Notes: generated by a model not told the origin, from the letters alone. A stretch of DNA of 64,000 nucleotides from Methylobacterium sp. CB376 (GCF_029714205.1 NZ_CP121648.1:2542001-2606000), one strand, 5' to 3'; shown: positions 1-10,091, counted from the stretch's first letter. Translations and numbers: made by a program.

Positions 1-488
1 GGCCGGATCTGTGGCTGTCGGACGGCTTCGCCGCGGCGCAGGCCGAGGGCTGGGAGGCGCCCGGCTACTGGCGGCGCTGCGCGGACGGGGTCTGGTCGAG
101 CATGACCCTGGCGGGGTTGAGGCCGGTCGACCCGGCCCTGCCGGTCACGCATGTGAGCTACTACGAGGCGGACGCCTTCGCCCGCTGGAAGGGCCGCGAC
201 CTGCCGAGCGAGGCCGAGTGGGAGGCGGCCTCGCGGGAGGGACTCGACGGCGCCTTCGGGCACGTCTGGCAGTGGACCCGCAGCAGCTATTCCGCCTATC
301 CGGGCTACCGGCCGGTGCCGGGCGCGCTCGGCGAGTACAACGGCAAGTTCATGGTCAACCAATTCGTGCTGCGCGGGGCCTCGGTGGCGACGCCGGCGGG
401 CCACAGCCGGGCGACCTACCGGAACTTCTTCTATCCGCACCAGCGCTGGCAGTTCACGGGAGTCAGACTATCTCACGCCCTGGCCTGA
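1..488 (+). CDS. egtB: Ergothioneine biosynthesis protein EgtB, C-terminal part (5' end outside window)
   Basis: Reading frame 3 is open from the window edge to the TGA at 486-488, so only the last ~161 residues are present. EgtB is the non-heme iron sulfoxide synthase that joins trimethylhistidine (hercynine) to gamma-glutamylcysteine or cysteine using O2. The visible part is the C-type-lectin/FGE-sulfatase-like domain: WLSDGF near the start, [34 protein letters not shown] and the tail RGASVATP...[12 protein letters not shown], all typical of EgtB. The iron-binding DinB-like N-terminal half is not in the window. egtD follows after 31 bases, so the two probably form one operon. The function is recognised with high confidence. 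Confidence 0.93.
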   Translation, partial: PDLWLSDGFAAAQAEGWEAPGYWRRCADGVWSSMTLAGLRPVDPALPVTHVSYYEADAFARWKGRDLPSEAEWEAASREGLDGAFGHVWQWTRSSYSAYPGYRPVPGALGEYNGKFMVNQFVLRGASVATPAGHSRATYRNFFYPHQRWQFTGVRLSHALA

Positions 489-519
489 GGCGGCTGCGCC
501 TCCCTCCCCGGAGTTGCCC

Positions 520-1503
520 GTGAACGCACCGATCCCCCACCTGCCCCCGGCGACCCCGCTCGCCGCTCCGGCGAGCTTCGCCGAGGACGTGCGCGCGGGC
601 CTCACCGCGGCGGACAAGCACCTCGCGGCGAAGTACTTCTACGACCGCGAGGGCTCCGCCCTGTTCGAGGCGATCACGCGCCTTCCCGAATACTACCCGA
701 CCCGCACCGAGCTCGGCATCCTGGCCCGCCACGGGGCCGAGATCGCCGCGAGCCTGCCGCCGCGCGCGGCCCTCGTCGAATTCGGCAGCGGCTCGACCCA
801 GAAGGTGCGCCGCCTGCTCCCGCACCTGCCCGACCTCTCCGCCTACGTGCCGGTCGACGTCTCGGAGGCGTTCCTGCGCAGCGAGGCCGAGGAGCTCGGG
901 CGCGACTTCCCGGGCCTGCGCGTGCTGCCGGTCCCGGGCGACTTCACGCAGGTCGTGACCCTGCCGCGGGACGCCGCCGCGGCGCCGCGCGCCGGCTTCT
1001 TCCCCGGCTCGACCATCGGCAATTTCGAGCCCGAGGCGGCCGCCGCGCTGCTCCGCCACTTCGCCGCGACGCTCGGGCCGGACGCGGTGCTCTTGGTCGG
1101 CGTCGACCTCGTCAAGGACGAGGCCGTGCTCGAGGCCGCCTACGACGACGCGTCCGGGGTCACGGCGGCCTTCAACCTGAACCTGCTCCGGCGCATCAAC
1201 CGCGAGGTCGGGGCGGATTTCGACCTCTCGGCCTTCGCGCACCGCGCCTTCTTCAACGCCGCGCAGTCGCGGATCGAGATGCACCTCGTCAGCCGGCGCG
1301 CCCAGACCGTCACGGTGGCGGGCGTCCCGATCCGCTTCCGGGAGGGCGAGACGATCCACACCGAGAACAGCTACAAGTACACGCTCGACGGGTTCCGGGC
1401 GCTGGCGGGCGCGGCGGGCTGGGAGGGCAGGGCGGTTTGGACCGATCCGGACCGGCTCTTCTCCGTCCACGCGCTGCGCGCCAGCACGATCCGGCGCCAC
1501 TGA
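520..1503 (+). CDS. egtD: L-histidine N-alpha-methyltransferase EgtD
   Basis: EgtD trimethylates the alpha-amino group of histidine with SAM to give hercynine, the substrate of the egtB product just upstream. The protein (327 residues from this start) has the DUF2260/EgtD signature: KYFYDREGSALFEAITRLPEYYPTRTE split over residues ~36-62, then the SAM site ALVEFGSGSTQKVRRLL, PGSTIGNFEP, and the C-terminal ENSYKYTLDGF substrate-site region. Length is normal for the family (~320). A TTG at 514 is in frame, but GGAG at 510-513 abuts it. The same GGAG lies 6 bases before the GTG at 520, so GTG 520 is the likelier start. Downstream genes are on the same strand but are not obviously related. Confidence 0.93.
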   Translation: MNAPIPHLPPATPLAAPASFAEDVRAGLTAADKHLAAKYFYDREGSALFEAITRLPEYYPTRTELGILARHGAEIAASLPPRAALVEFGSGSTQKVRRLLPHLPDLSAYVPVDVSEAFLRSEAEELGRDFPGLRVLPVPGDFTQVVTLPRDAAAAPRAGFFPGSTIGNFEPEAAAALLRHFAATLGPDAVLLVGVDLVKDEAVLEAAYDDASGVTAAFNLNLLRRINREVGADFDLSAFAHRAFFNAAQSRIEMHLVSRRAQTVTVAGVPIRFREGETIHTENSYKYTLDGFRALAGAAGWEGRAVWTDPDRLFSVHALRASTIRRH

Positions 1504-1522
1504 CCGGGCCTGGGCTGACGGC

Positions 1523-2224
1523 ATGGGCGCGCGCTCGGGCCCTCCCGCTCCGGCCGACCCGGCCGCGGTCGCCGCCTTCCTCGACCGGGCGCGCCGCCTC
1601 GCCCCCGCCGCGACGGCGGCGCCGCGGCTGATCTTCGCCCTCGACGCGACGATGAGCCGCCAGCCGACCTGGGACCTCGCCTGCCGGCTGCAGGCCGGGA
1701 TGTTCGAGGCCACGGCCGGCCTCGGCGGGCTCGCGGTGCAGCTCGTCTACTTCCGCGGCCTCGGCGAGTGCCGGGCCTCGCGCTTCGTCGCCGACGCCCG
1801 CGCCCTCACCGACCTGATGGCCGGGATCGCCTGCCGCGGCGGCCAGACCCAGATCGCCCGCGTGCTGCGCCACGCCCGCGCCGAGGCCGCCAAGGGTCCG
1901 GTGAAGGCCCTGGTCCTGGTCGGCGACGCGGTCGAGGAGGATCTCGACGGCCTCTGCGCGCTCGCGGGGGAACTCGGCCTGCTCGGCGTGCCGGCCTTCT
2001 GCTTCCGGGAGGGGGAGGATCCCCAGGCCCTGCGGGGCTTCTCGGAGATCGCCCGGCTGTCGGGCGGCGCCCACGCGCCCTTCGACCGGGCCGCGCCCGC
2101 GACCCTGGCGGGGCTCCTGCGCGCCGTCGCGGTCTACGCGGCGCGGGGACTCGACGGACTGCGCCTCGCCGCGCGAGAAGACGCGCAGGCGCGCCGGCTC
2201 CTCGGCGCCATGACGCCGCGGTGA
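1523..2224 (+). CDS. VWA-like domain protein
   Basis: 233-residue cytoplasmic protein without signal peptide. LIFALDATMSR near residue 37 resembles the first strand and MIDAS-type DxSxS motif of von Willebrand factor A domains, here as DATMS. GGQTQIARVLRHA and ALVLVGDAVEEDLD fit the following alpha/beta units (the MIDAS Thr and a later Asp). It starts 19 bases after egtD and its stop is 12 bases before a J-domain membrane protein, so it is probably cotranscribed with that gene. A VWA/J-domain pair suggests a metal-dependent protein-binding adaptor working with a co-chaperone, but no partner or substrate can be read from sequence. The ribosome binding site is weak. Confidence 0.7.
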   Translation: MGARSGPPAPADPAAVAAFLDRARRLAPAATAAPRLIFALDATMSRQPTWDLACRLQAGMFEATAGLGGLAVQLVYFRGLGECRASRFVADARALTDLMAGIACRGGQTQIARVLRHARAEAAKGPVKALVLVGDAVEEDLDGLCALAGELGLLGVPAFCFREGEDPQALRGFSEIARLSGGAHAPFDRAAPATLAGLLRAVAVYAARGLDGLRLAAREDAQARRLLGAMTPR

Positions 2225-2236
2225 TCGCCCCCAGCC

Positions 2237-2959
2237 ATGATCCCTCTCGGTCTCGGCGTGCTCGTCCTCACCGGCCTGTGGTGGCTCGGCCGCAATGCCA
2301 GCACCGCCAACCCGGCCACGCTCGCCAAGCTGCTGCGGCGCCTCGGCGGGCTGCTCGCCCTGGCGGCCGCCGCGCTGCTGTTCCTCCGCGGGCGCTTCGA
2401 CGCGGCGATCCTCCTCGGCCTGTTCGGCGGCTCGCTCCTCGGCTGGCGGCAGATGCCAGCCCTCCCGTTCGGCCTCGGCGGGGCGGCGGCGCCGCGCGCG
2501 GCCGGCACCGCGTCCCGGGTGCGCTCGGCCACGGTCGAGATGGAACTCGACCACGACACCGGCGCCCTGCGCGGCCGGGTGCTGACCGGGCCCCTCGCCG
2601 GGCGGGACCTCGACACGCTCGGCCTGCCGGACCTGCGCAGCCTCCTCGCCGCCGCCCGCGCGGGCGACCCGGAGGGCGAGAAGCTCCTAGAGGCGTATCT
2701 GGATCGCCGGTTTGCCGGATGGCGTGAAGACGCTGAGCGCGACGCGGACCCGCGGCCGGGCGGAGCGGCGCAGCCAGGGCCGATGGCGGAGGATGAGGCT
2801 TATCAGATCCTGGGGCTTCAGCCCGGGGCGTCCGCCGAGGAGGTGCGGCGCGCGCACCGGACCCTCATGAAGCGGCTGCACCCGGACCAGGGCGGGTCGG
2901 ACTACCTCGCGGCGCGCGTCAACGCGGCCAAGGACCGGCTTCTCAACCGACATCGCTGA
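2237..2959 (+). CDS. Membrane-anchored DnaJ-domain protein
   Basis: 240 residues. The N-terminal ~75 residues hold two to three hydrophobic segments (GLGVLVLTGLWWLG, then LLALAAAALLFL and AAILLGLFGGSLLGW). A middle linker follows, and a compact C-terminal J domain covers residues ~185-240 with DEAYQILGLQPGASAEEVRRAH and the diagnostic HPD at ~215-217 (KRLHPDQGGS). This arrangement (TM first, J domain last) is that of Pam18/Tim14-like and DjlA-like anchored co-chaperones, which stimulate the ATPase of DnaK/Hsp70 at the membrane. The VWA gene upstream is 12 bases away. The 3' end faces the carboxypeptidase region across a hairpin. Confidence 0.85.
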   Translation: MIPLGLGVLVLTGLWWLGRNASTANPATLAKLLRRLGGLLALAAAALLFLRGRFDAAILLGLFGGSLLGWRQMPALPFGLGGAAAPRAAGTASRVRSATVEMELDHDTGALRGRVLTGPLAGRDLDTLGLPDLRSLLAAARAGDPEGEKLLEAYLDRRFAGWREDAERDADPRPGGAAQPGPMAEDEAYQILGLQPGASAEEVRRAHRTLMKRLHPDQGGSDYLAARVNAAKDRLLNRHR

Positions 2960-3015
2960 TACTCCACGCGCGTGTCGACGGAACGGGCGGGCCGCGGCCC
3001 GCGTGACGGGCGGAT

Positions 3016-3042
3016 CGCGGCCCGCGGTTGTTGCGGGCCGCG
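3016..3042. terminator. Bidirectional hairpin between convergent genes
   Basis: Perfect 10-bp inverted repeat CGCGGCCCGC (3016-3025) / GCGGGCCGCG (3033-3042) with a 7-base loop. It lies in the gap between the J-domain gene (+) and the SPOR coding tail (-). There is no U-tract on either side, so termination is inferred from position and stem strength. Confidence 0.55.
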
Positions 3043-3105
3043 TCCGGCCCGCGAGACGGCACGCCCGGCGCCCCTCGCGGCCGCCGGGCCGCGGCCCTCG
3101 CAGCC

Positions 3106-3600
3106 TCAGCTGCGGGTCGCGAAGCAGGTGAAGCCGTTGCGCTTCAGCGCGCGGCAGGCGTCCTGGGCGCTCTCGGCCTCGCTGAAGCCGGAGAAGCGGG
3201 CGCGGAACAGGGTGGTGCCGCCGTGGGTCACCCGCTCGGTGAAGGGCGCGGCCTTGGCGAGCACTCCGCCGCTGCGCTGGCGGGCCTCGGACAGCATCGA
3301 CTTCGCCTTGCCCTCGTCGTCCATGGCGCCGAGCTGGATCACCCAGGGCGTCACCGAGACGGGCTTGGCGGCGGGCTTGGCGGCCTGCGCCTCGCCGCGG
3401 GCGGGCGGCGCCGGTGCCCGCGCCTCGCCGGGCTCGGCCGAGGGCAGGCGCGCCGCGTACTTGCCGCCCGGGGCCGGGAAGGCGGGGTCGGAGGCGGGCG
3501 CGTAGGCCTGGGCGGAGGAGGGGAGGCCCTGGCCCGCCCGCCACTTGCCCCCGGACGGGGTCGCGGTGTCGCGGGAGGCCGGGGACGTCTCGGGGAGGGG
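3106..3600 (-). pseudogene. Displaced SPOR-domain tail of the D,D-carboxypeptidase (out of frame)
   Basis: In the minus frame one base away from the carboxypeptidase frame, an open stretch continues the same protein. It has a Pro/Ala-rich linker (PLPETSPASRDTATPSGG, then KYAARLPSAEPGEARAP) and a SPOR domain, PWVIQLGAMDDEGKAKSML ... FTERVTHGGTTLFRARFSGF ... ACRALKRNGFTCFATR, ending at 3106. SPOR domains bind septal peptidoglycan lacking stem peptides. Alphaproteobacterial DacC/DacF-type enzymes commonly carry this tail. Adding one base to the GGGG run at 3597-3600 would make GGC CCC CTC CCC GAG and rejoin both frames into a ~504-residue protein. This is either a real one-base deletion or a sequencing error in a homopolymer. 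Confidence 0.75.
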
Positions 3601-4619
3601 CCGGCGCGGGTGGTGGAATTCGTCGTCTCCACGCCCTCGTCGTCGTCGTCCGCCGCCGCGACGAGGGTGCGGGTCGTGGCCGAGCGCTCCGCCACCACGG
3701 CCGGTCGCGAGCGCTCGGCGAGTTCGGTCACCGGCGGGGTCGTGCGCGCCCCCGCATAGGCCTTCGGCAGGTTGCCCTGGACGAGGCGGGTCATGATCGC
3801 GTCGCGGCTCGCCACCGACTTGCCGCCGAGCACCACTGCCACGATGTGGCGGTCGGCGAGCCGGGCCGAGGTCATCAGGTTGAAGCCGGAATCCCGCGTG
3901 TAGCCGGTCTTGATGCCGTCGACCCCCTCGACGCGGCCGAGCAGGTGGTTGTGGTTGCCGATGACCCGGCCGCGGAAGGCGAAGGAGCGGGTCTGGAAGT
4001 AGCGGTAATAGCGCGGGAAGCGGTCCTGGATCGCCCGCGCCAGGACCGTGAGGTCCCGCGCCGTCGTGATCTGGTCGCTGTCGGGCAGGCCCGAGGCATT
4101 GGCGTAGTGGGTCCGCGACATGCCGAGGGCGTGCGCCTTGCGGGTCATCATCTCGGCGAAGGCGCCCTCGGAGCCCGCGATGTTCTCGCCGATCGCGCAG
4201 GCGACGTCGTTGGCCGATTTCGTGACCAGCGCCTTGATCGCCTCCTCGACCGTGATGGTCGATCCGGGGCGCAGGCCGAGCTTCGAGGGCGCCTGCCGGG
4301 CGGCGTTCGCCGAGATCTCGAGGGGCGTGTCGAGGGACATCTTGCCCCGCTCCAGCTGCTCGAACAGCAGGTAGAGCGTCATCACCTTGGTGATCGAGGC
4401 GGGGTGGCGCAGGGCGTCCTCGTTCACCGCGTGGAGCACGCGGCCGCTCTTCACGTCCACCACCATCGCGGCGAAGGGCGGGTTGTAGCCCCCGCCGCCG
4501 CCGTGATGATGCCCGCGTCGGCGGGCATCCGCCGGATGCGTCATGGCGGTCAGGACGGCCGCGGCGGCGATCAGGGCGGGAAGGGAACGACCAGAGGTGC
4601 CGCGAACGCCACGCATCAC
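3351..4619 (-). CDS. D-alanyl-D-alanine carboxypeptidase (peptidase S11), C-terminus altered by frameshift
   Basis: Low-molecular-mass penicillin-binding protein that trims the terminal D-Ala of peptidoglycan stems in the periplasm. The N-terminus is a signal peptide (SLPALIAAAAVLTAM...ADA). The three active-site motifs are present in order: SITK at residues 75-78, SAN at 135-137 and KTG at 237-239. The S11 domain ends near residue 300. From about residue 340 the frame reads Arg/Pro-rich out-of-frame sequence to a late stop. The proper continuation, a SPOR domain, is in the neighbouring frame (3106-3600). Starts GTG 4619 and ATG 4616 are adjacent codons. The catalytic domain is intact, so activity could survive while septal targeting would be lost. 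Confidence 0.88.
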   Translation of the reverse strand: MMRGVRGTSGRSLPALIAAAAVLTAMTHPADARRRGHHHGGGGGYNPPFAAMVVDVKSGRVLHAVNEDALRHPASITKVMTLYLLFEQLERGKMSLDTPLEISANAARQAPSKLGLRPGSTITVEEAIKALVTKSANDVACAIGENIAGSEGAFAEMMTRKAHALGMSRTHYANASGLPDSDQITTARDLTVLARAIQDRFPRYYRYFQTRSFAFRGRVIGNHNHLLGRVEGVDGIKTGYTRDSGFNLMTSARLADRHIVAVVLGGKSVASRDAIMTRLVQGNLPKAYAGARTTPPVTELAERSRPAVVAERSATTRTLVAAADDDDEGVETTNSTTRAGPSPRRPRPPATPRPRPGASGGRARASPPPPRPTRPPPTPPSRPRAASTRRACPRPSPARRGHRRRPPAARRRPPSPPPSPSR

Positions 4620-4781
4620 GAACTCATCCTACGCCTCGCCGCGACGGAGGCTCCGGCGCGGCCGGCCCTGACGGACCGCCCCTCGCCCGCGGAGACTCGA
4701 CGCCCCCGTCGCCGCGGCATCACTGTCAATCAGGCTAGGCGGGCGCAGTTACGCCCGGGTTAATGGCCACGGTGGCGTGTA

Positions 4782-4832
4782 TTGTGCGGTGCACAAGAAA
4801 CGCTTGACGGCCGGTTGTGCAGTGCACATATT
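4782..4832 (+). promoter_or_regulatory. Phasin promoter flanked by two copies of an inverted-repeat operator
   Basis: Two near-identical dyads occur: TTGTGC-GGT-GCACAA (4782-4796, perfect) and TTGTGC-AGT-GCACAT (4815-4829), with centres 33 bp apart (about three helical turns). Between and across them lies a good sigma-70-like promoter: TTGACG (4804-4809), 17-bp spacer, CATATT (4827-4832). Dyad 2 therefore covers the -10 and dyad 1 sits just upstream of the -35, an arrangement suited to cooperative repression. PhaR-type regulators of polyhydroxybutyrate genes bind TGC-N-GCA-like dyads, so PhaR is the natural candidate (inference). The remaining bases of the 4620-4925 gap show nothing else recognisable. 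Confidence 0.65.
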
Positions 4833-4925
4833 CCGGCCCGCGGCAGGCCAGACGCGCGGGCGCCTCCGCTCCGACCTCCTGCAACCGCGCCCCGAGGGGC
4901 GGCGCCGAGTGCGCCGTAGACCGTG

Positions 4926-5264
4926 ATGAGCCAGCAGTTCGACACCGCCCAGAAATTCGGCAAGGAAGCCGTCGACACCTTCCTGCGCAGCTTCGGCACC
5001 CTGTCGAAGGGCAGCCAGGCGATCGCCGTCGAGGTGGCGGACTACGCCAAGCAGTCCTTCGAGCAGACCTCCGCCACCGTCGAGAAGCTCGCCGGCGTGC
5101 GCTCGCTCGACAAGGCCATCGAGATCCAGACCGAGTACCTGAAGAGCTCCTACGAGCGCTTCCTGGCTCAGTCGACCAAGATCGCCGAGCTGTACGGCAG
5201 CCTCGCCAAGGAGATGCTGAAGCCCTACGAGACCCTGGCCGCCAAGGTTCCGGCCGCCGCGTAG
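4926..5264 (+). CDS. Phasin family protein
   Basis: 112-residue soluble, almost wholly helical protein of the Phasin_2 family (FDTAQKFGKEAVDTFLRSFG, then GSQAIAVEVADYAKQSFEQ, ASVEKLAG-like and QSTKIAELYGSLAKEM). Phasins coat polyhydroxyalkanoate granules in the cytoplasm and limit their size. Methylobacterium makes abundant PHB and encodes several small phasins of this kind. The upstream GTG at 4923 is in frame but the ATG at 4926 is the more likely start. The gene stands alone: its own promoter with twin dyads lies upstream and a strong hairpin terminator follows. Which paralogue it is cannot be told from sequence. Confidence 0.88.
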   Translation: MSQQFDTAQKFGKEAVDTFLRSFGTLSKGSQAIAVEVADYAKQSFEQTSATVEKLAGVRSLDKAIEIQTEYLKSSYERFLAQSTKIAELYGSLAKEMLKPYETLAAKVPAAA

Positions 5265-5345
5265 GGCGGCCGCGGCGGGCCCCGCGGCCCGCGCTCGGGC
5301 CTCCCGGCCCACTCGGGCCGCCAGGCCCGCTCCCAGGCGCATCGC

Positions 5346-5379
5346 AGAACGGCGCGGACCGCCCGGTCCGCGCCGTTCT
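5346..5379 (+). terminator. Strong hairpin downstream of the phasin gene
   Basis: Perfect 15-bp stem AGAACGGCGCGGACC (5346-5360) / GGTCCGCGCCGTTCT (5365-5379) with a GCCC tetraloop, 81 bases after the phasin stop. It lacks a U-run. Its stability and place before the clpS leader make it the probable terminator. The rest of 5380-5571 is the clpS upstream region, with CTATAGATTAG near 5455-5465 as the only AT-rich candidate for a -10. Confidence 0.7.
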
Positions 5380-5571
5380 CGCGTTGGGCAACGGCCCCGC
5401 GCAAGCCTCAACCATGACAAGAGGGCGCAGCCGTCTGGCGCGCCCGGTCCTCGGCCTATAGATTAGGCTCGGATCCGGCACGGGGCGTGCTACGTTGATG
5501 CCGGTCTGCAGCGTCCGAGGATCATCGCCCGATCCCCGGCGCGACCGGAAGGGTGAGGTCGAACGGTCCCT

Positions 5572-6000
5572 ATGTCTCAAGTCCCGCGGCAGGACATCGT
5601 CGTCACCACAGGGTCGGCTGCGGCCGGGAGCGCCGCAGGGCCGATCGTCGCGGCCACGCCGCGGACACCGGGAAACGGCGGGGCGGGGCAGGGCGGCGAC
5701 GGCCGTTCCGGGACGGCCGTCATCACCCGCACGCGGCCGGTCACGAAACGGCCGAACCTCTACCGCGTTCTCCTCCTCAACGACGACTACACGCCCATGG
5801 AGTTCGTCGTCCACGTGGTGGAGCGCTTCTTCAACAAGTCGCGCGAGGACGCGACCCGGATCATGCTGCACGTGCACCAGAACGGCGTCGGTGAGTGCGG
5901 CGTTTTCACGTACGAGGTGGCGGAGACCAAGGTGACGCAGGTGATGGACTTTGCCCGCAAACACCAACATCCTCTCCAATGCGTCATGGAAAAGAAATAG
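5572..6000 (+). CDS. clpS: ATP-dependent Clp protease adaptor ClpS
   Basis: ClpS delivers N-degron proteins (those with N-terminal Leu, Phe, Tyr or Trp) to ClpAP. Residues ~57-142 form the conserved fold: [52 protein letters not shown]. The NDDYT and H-x-H...G-G elements build the N-degron pocket and ClpA interface. The first ~55 residues are a low-complexity Ala/Gly/Thr/Pro extension, longer than in E. coli ClpS (106 residues total). This extension is the segment that enters ClpA and modulates its activity. clpA starts 21 bases after the stop, so this is a two-gene operon. The ATG at 5572 is the first in-frame start with a preceding purine-rich stretch. Confidence 0.96.
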   Translation: MSQVPRQDIVVTTGSAAAGSAAGPIVAATPRTPGNGGAGQGGDGRSGTAVITRTRPVTKRPNLYRVLLLNDDYTPMEFVVHVVERFFNKSREDATRIMLHVHQNGVGECGVFTYEVAETKVTQVMDFARKHQHPLQCVMEKK

Positions 6001-6021
6001 GCACCAGCTCAGAGGCCCGCT

Positions 6022-8475
<2,454 letters not shown>

Positions 8476-8545
8476 GGCGCGGCCCGCCGGCCGGGCGGGC
8501 TCGCCCGCGGCCGGCGGATCGTCTATGAGCGTGTGGCGCCATGGT

Positions 8546-8573
8546 CGTCCCGGTGAGGTGCCTCGCCGGGACG
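8546..8573 (+). terminator. Intrinsic terminator after clpA
   Basis: Inverted repeat CGTCCCGGTGAGG (8546-8558) / CCTCGCCGGGACG (8561-8573) with one G-T wobble, followed by the T-rich TTCCGTTTC. It is 70 bases past the clpA stop and before the next gene. Confidence 0.7.
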
Positions 8574-8637
8574 TTCCGTTTCAGGAGAGGCTCGCGGCCC
8601 CGCTCGCCGGGGCCGGACCAGGGACGAGAGTTCACGC

Positions 8638-8907
8638 ATGACCGGCGACCTCAACGAGGGTCCCCTCGCGCCGGCGACGACGGTCGCGCCGCCGCCGAAG
8701 CTCAGCCGCCGCGAGAAGCGCCGCCAGCGCCGCCGCCGGCGCATCATCGGCGAGGAGATCCTGGCCTGGATCCTCGTGCCCCTGATCGTGCTGGCCGGTT
8801 ACTGGGCCTTCGCCGGCGCGCTTTCCTTCTTCGGCACGACCCCGACCGCGTTCTTCGACCAGATGATGCAGGTCAAGGACGCGCTCCAGAAGAAGCAGAA
8901 GCCCTGA
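8638..8907 (+). CDS. Small membrane protein of unknown function
   Basis: 89 residues. The Pro/Ala-rich N-terminus leads into a very basic stretch (SRREKRRQRRRRRIIG, residues ~22-37). One clear transmembrane helix follows (ILAWILVPLIVLAGYWAFAGALSFF), then a short amphipathic C-terminus ending in KKQKP. The positive-inside rule places the N-terminus in the cytoplasm. Codon usage and third-position GC match the flanking genes, supporting a real gene. I do not recognise the family. It stands alone between the clpA terminator and a convergent small ORF whose 3' end overlaps its last 35 bases. Confidence 0.7.
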   Translation: MTGDLNEGPLAPATTVAPPPKLSRREKRRQRRRRRIIGEEILAWILVPLIVLAGYWAFAGALSFFGTTPTAFFDQMMQVKDALQKKQKP

Positions 8908-9172
8908 GGCGGGCGGCCGCCCGGGCCGCGCTGGGCGGCAGGGCCGAGGCGCCGTCGGCCGCGGCAACGGCGCCGTCCCGCGAGGGGAGGGGGCCGGATC
9001 GCTCCCGCGCGGCGCCGGGCTCGCGCCCGCGCGCGACGCCGACCGTCACGCCCGCGTAGAATCCCGTGAAATCTTCGGCCCGCGCCGCGCCCGCGACCAG
9101 GCCCAGAACGCACGAAGCGGCGGCTCCGAGGAACCGCCGCTTCGTCGATGCGATCGCTCCGTGACGGATCAC
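8873..9172 (-). CDS. Possible small secreted protein with outer-membrane beta-barrel-like start
   Basis: GTG at 9172 overlaps the cold-shock gene's TGA as GTGA, the coupling pattern seen repeatedly in this window. The 99-residue product begins MIRHGAIASTKRRFLGAAAS, a convincing signal peptide ending near ARAEDF. It continues DFTGFYAGVTVGVARGREPG, which looks like the first strand of Omp25/porin-like beta-barrels (GFYAGVxxGxxxG). The rest is Ala/Ser/Arg-rich with no further barrel strands, so it may be a truncated relic or a tiny secreted peptide. The coding region also contains a 12-bp hairpin (9112-9145) that could be the cold-shock gene's terminator, which weakens the call. Confidence 0.4.
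   Translation of the reverse strand: MIRHGAIASTKRRFLGAAASCVLGLVAGAARAEDFTGFYAGVTVGVARGREPGAARERSGPLPSRDGAVAAADGASALPPSAARAAARLRASASSGARP
9112..9145 (-). terminator. Hairpin downstream of the cold-shock gene
   Basis: Perfect 12-bp stem ACGAAGCGGCGG (9112-9123) / CCGCCGCTTCGT (9134-9145) with a 10-base loop, starting 24 bases beyond the cold-shock stop. There is no U-tract. It lies inside the possible small secreted ORF. Confidence 0.5.
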
Positions 9173-9897
9173 TCCGCGACGGTGATGCTCTGCGCCTCGC
9201 GGCCCTTCTGGCCCTCGACCACGCCCATCGTCACCTGCTGGCCCTCGGCCAGGGAGTCGAGGCCGGCGCGGGCGAGCGCCGAGCGGTGAACGAAGACGTC
9301 CTTGCCGCCGTCCTTCACCGACACGAAGCCGAAGCCCTTGGCCGGGTCGTACCACTTCACGGTGCCGCTCATCTCGGTGGAGGGGCCGCTCGCGAAGCGC
9401 CCGCCACCGCCGCCGCCACCGCCGCCAGCGCCGTAGCCGCCACCGCCGCCGCCGAAGCCGCCCGCGCGGGGCGGACGCGGCCCGCGGGCCGCCGGGGCCT
9501 CGGCCGTGCTGGTGTCGACGCTGGTGATGTTGGTGACCTGCGGGCCCTTCTGCCCCTGAGCCGTCTGGACGGTCAGGCGCGTGCCGGGCAGCAGATCCGC
9601 ATGGCCGGCCGCCTCGACGGCGCGGATGTGGAGGAAGGCATCGCCCGAACCGTCACCCAGTTCGACGAAGCCGAAGCCCTTCTCCTTGTTGAACCACTTG
9701 ACCGTCGCGTCACGCTCCGGCCCGGAGGGAATGCTGCTGCGGGCCGGACCGCGGTCGAACCCACCGCCGCCGAAGCCGCCGCCATAGCCACCGCCACCGT
9801 ATCCCCCTGACGGAACCTGATCCGGCCACCGCGGCTCAGGCGCACCATCATCGAAGCCGCGACGACGCGGCTCCCTAAAATCACGACCACGTCCCAT
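9169..9897 (-). CDS. Cold-shock protein with two CSD domains
   Basis: 242-residue single-stranded nucleic-acid binding protein with duplicated cold-shock domains, as is common in Rhizobiales. CSD1 (residues ~62-130) has ATVKWFNKEKGFGFVELG and DAFLHI. CSD2 (~170-240) has GTVKWYDPAKGFGFVSVKDG and DVFVHRSAL. Both retain the RNP1 (K/N-G-F-G-F) and RNP2 (VFVH-type) aromatic motifs. A Gly/Arg-rich N-terminus (MGRGRDFREPRRRGF) and a poly-Gly linker between the domains are disordered. It probably acts as an RNA chaperone. The ATG at 9895-9897 opens the gene. The 233-base gap to the divergent nitroreductase gives room for a long leader, typical of cold-shock mRNAs, but no motif is identifiable. Confidence 0.93.
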   Translation of the reverse strand: MGRGRDFREPRRRGFDDGAPEPRWPDQVPSGGYGGGGYGGGFGGGGFDRGPARSSIPSGPERDATVKWFNKEKGFGFVELGDGSGDAFLHIRAVEAAGHADLLPGTRLTVQTAQGQKGPQVTNITSVDTSTAEAPAARGPRPPRAGGFGGGGGGYGAGGGGGGGGGRFASGPSTEMSGTVKWYDPAKGFGFVSVKDGGKDVFVHRSALARAGLDSLAEGQQVTMGVVEGQKGREAQSITVAE

Positions 9898-10091
9898 TTA
9901 GAAGCTCGCCAAAAACGTAACCCGCCGACCCCATTCCGTGCCACGCGCCGCTGCATCTCTCAGACGGTATCGTGACACGACTCCATTCCCGGTTGCGGTG
10001 ACCAAGACGTCCGCCACAGTCCTGACGCAACTCAGACCGTACCGCAAGGCGGATCTGCCCGGCGTGGCGACGACATGGCTACTCTCTCACG

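Noticed and set aside
2687..3544. Minus-strand frame upstream of the SPOR region
   Set aside because: It is the third frame over the SPOR tail and J-domain gene; the real SPOR sequence is in another frame.
3420..3700. GTC/CGT trinucleotide-rich stretch as a microsatellite or CRISPR-like repeat
   Set aside because: It encodes the DDDDE and Pro/Ala linker of the carboxypeptidase; no regular spacer-repeat structure is present here or anywhere in the window.
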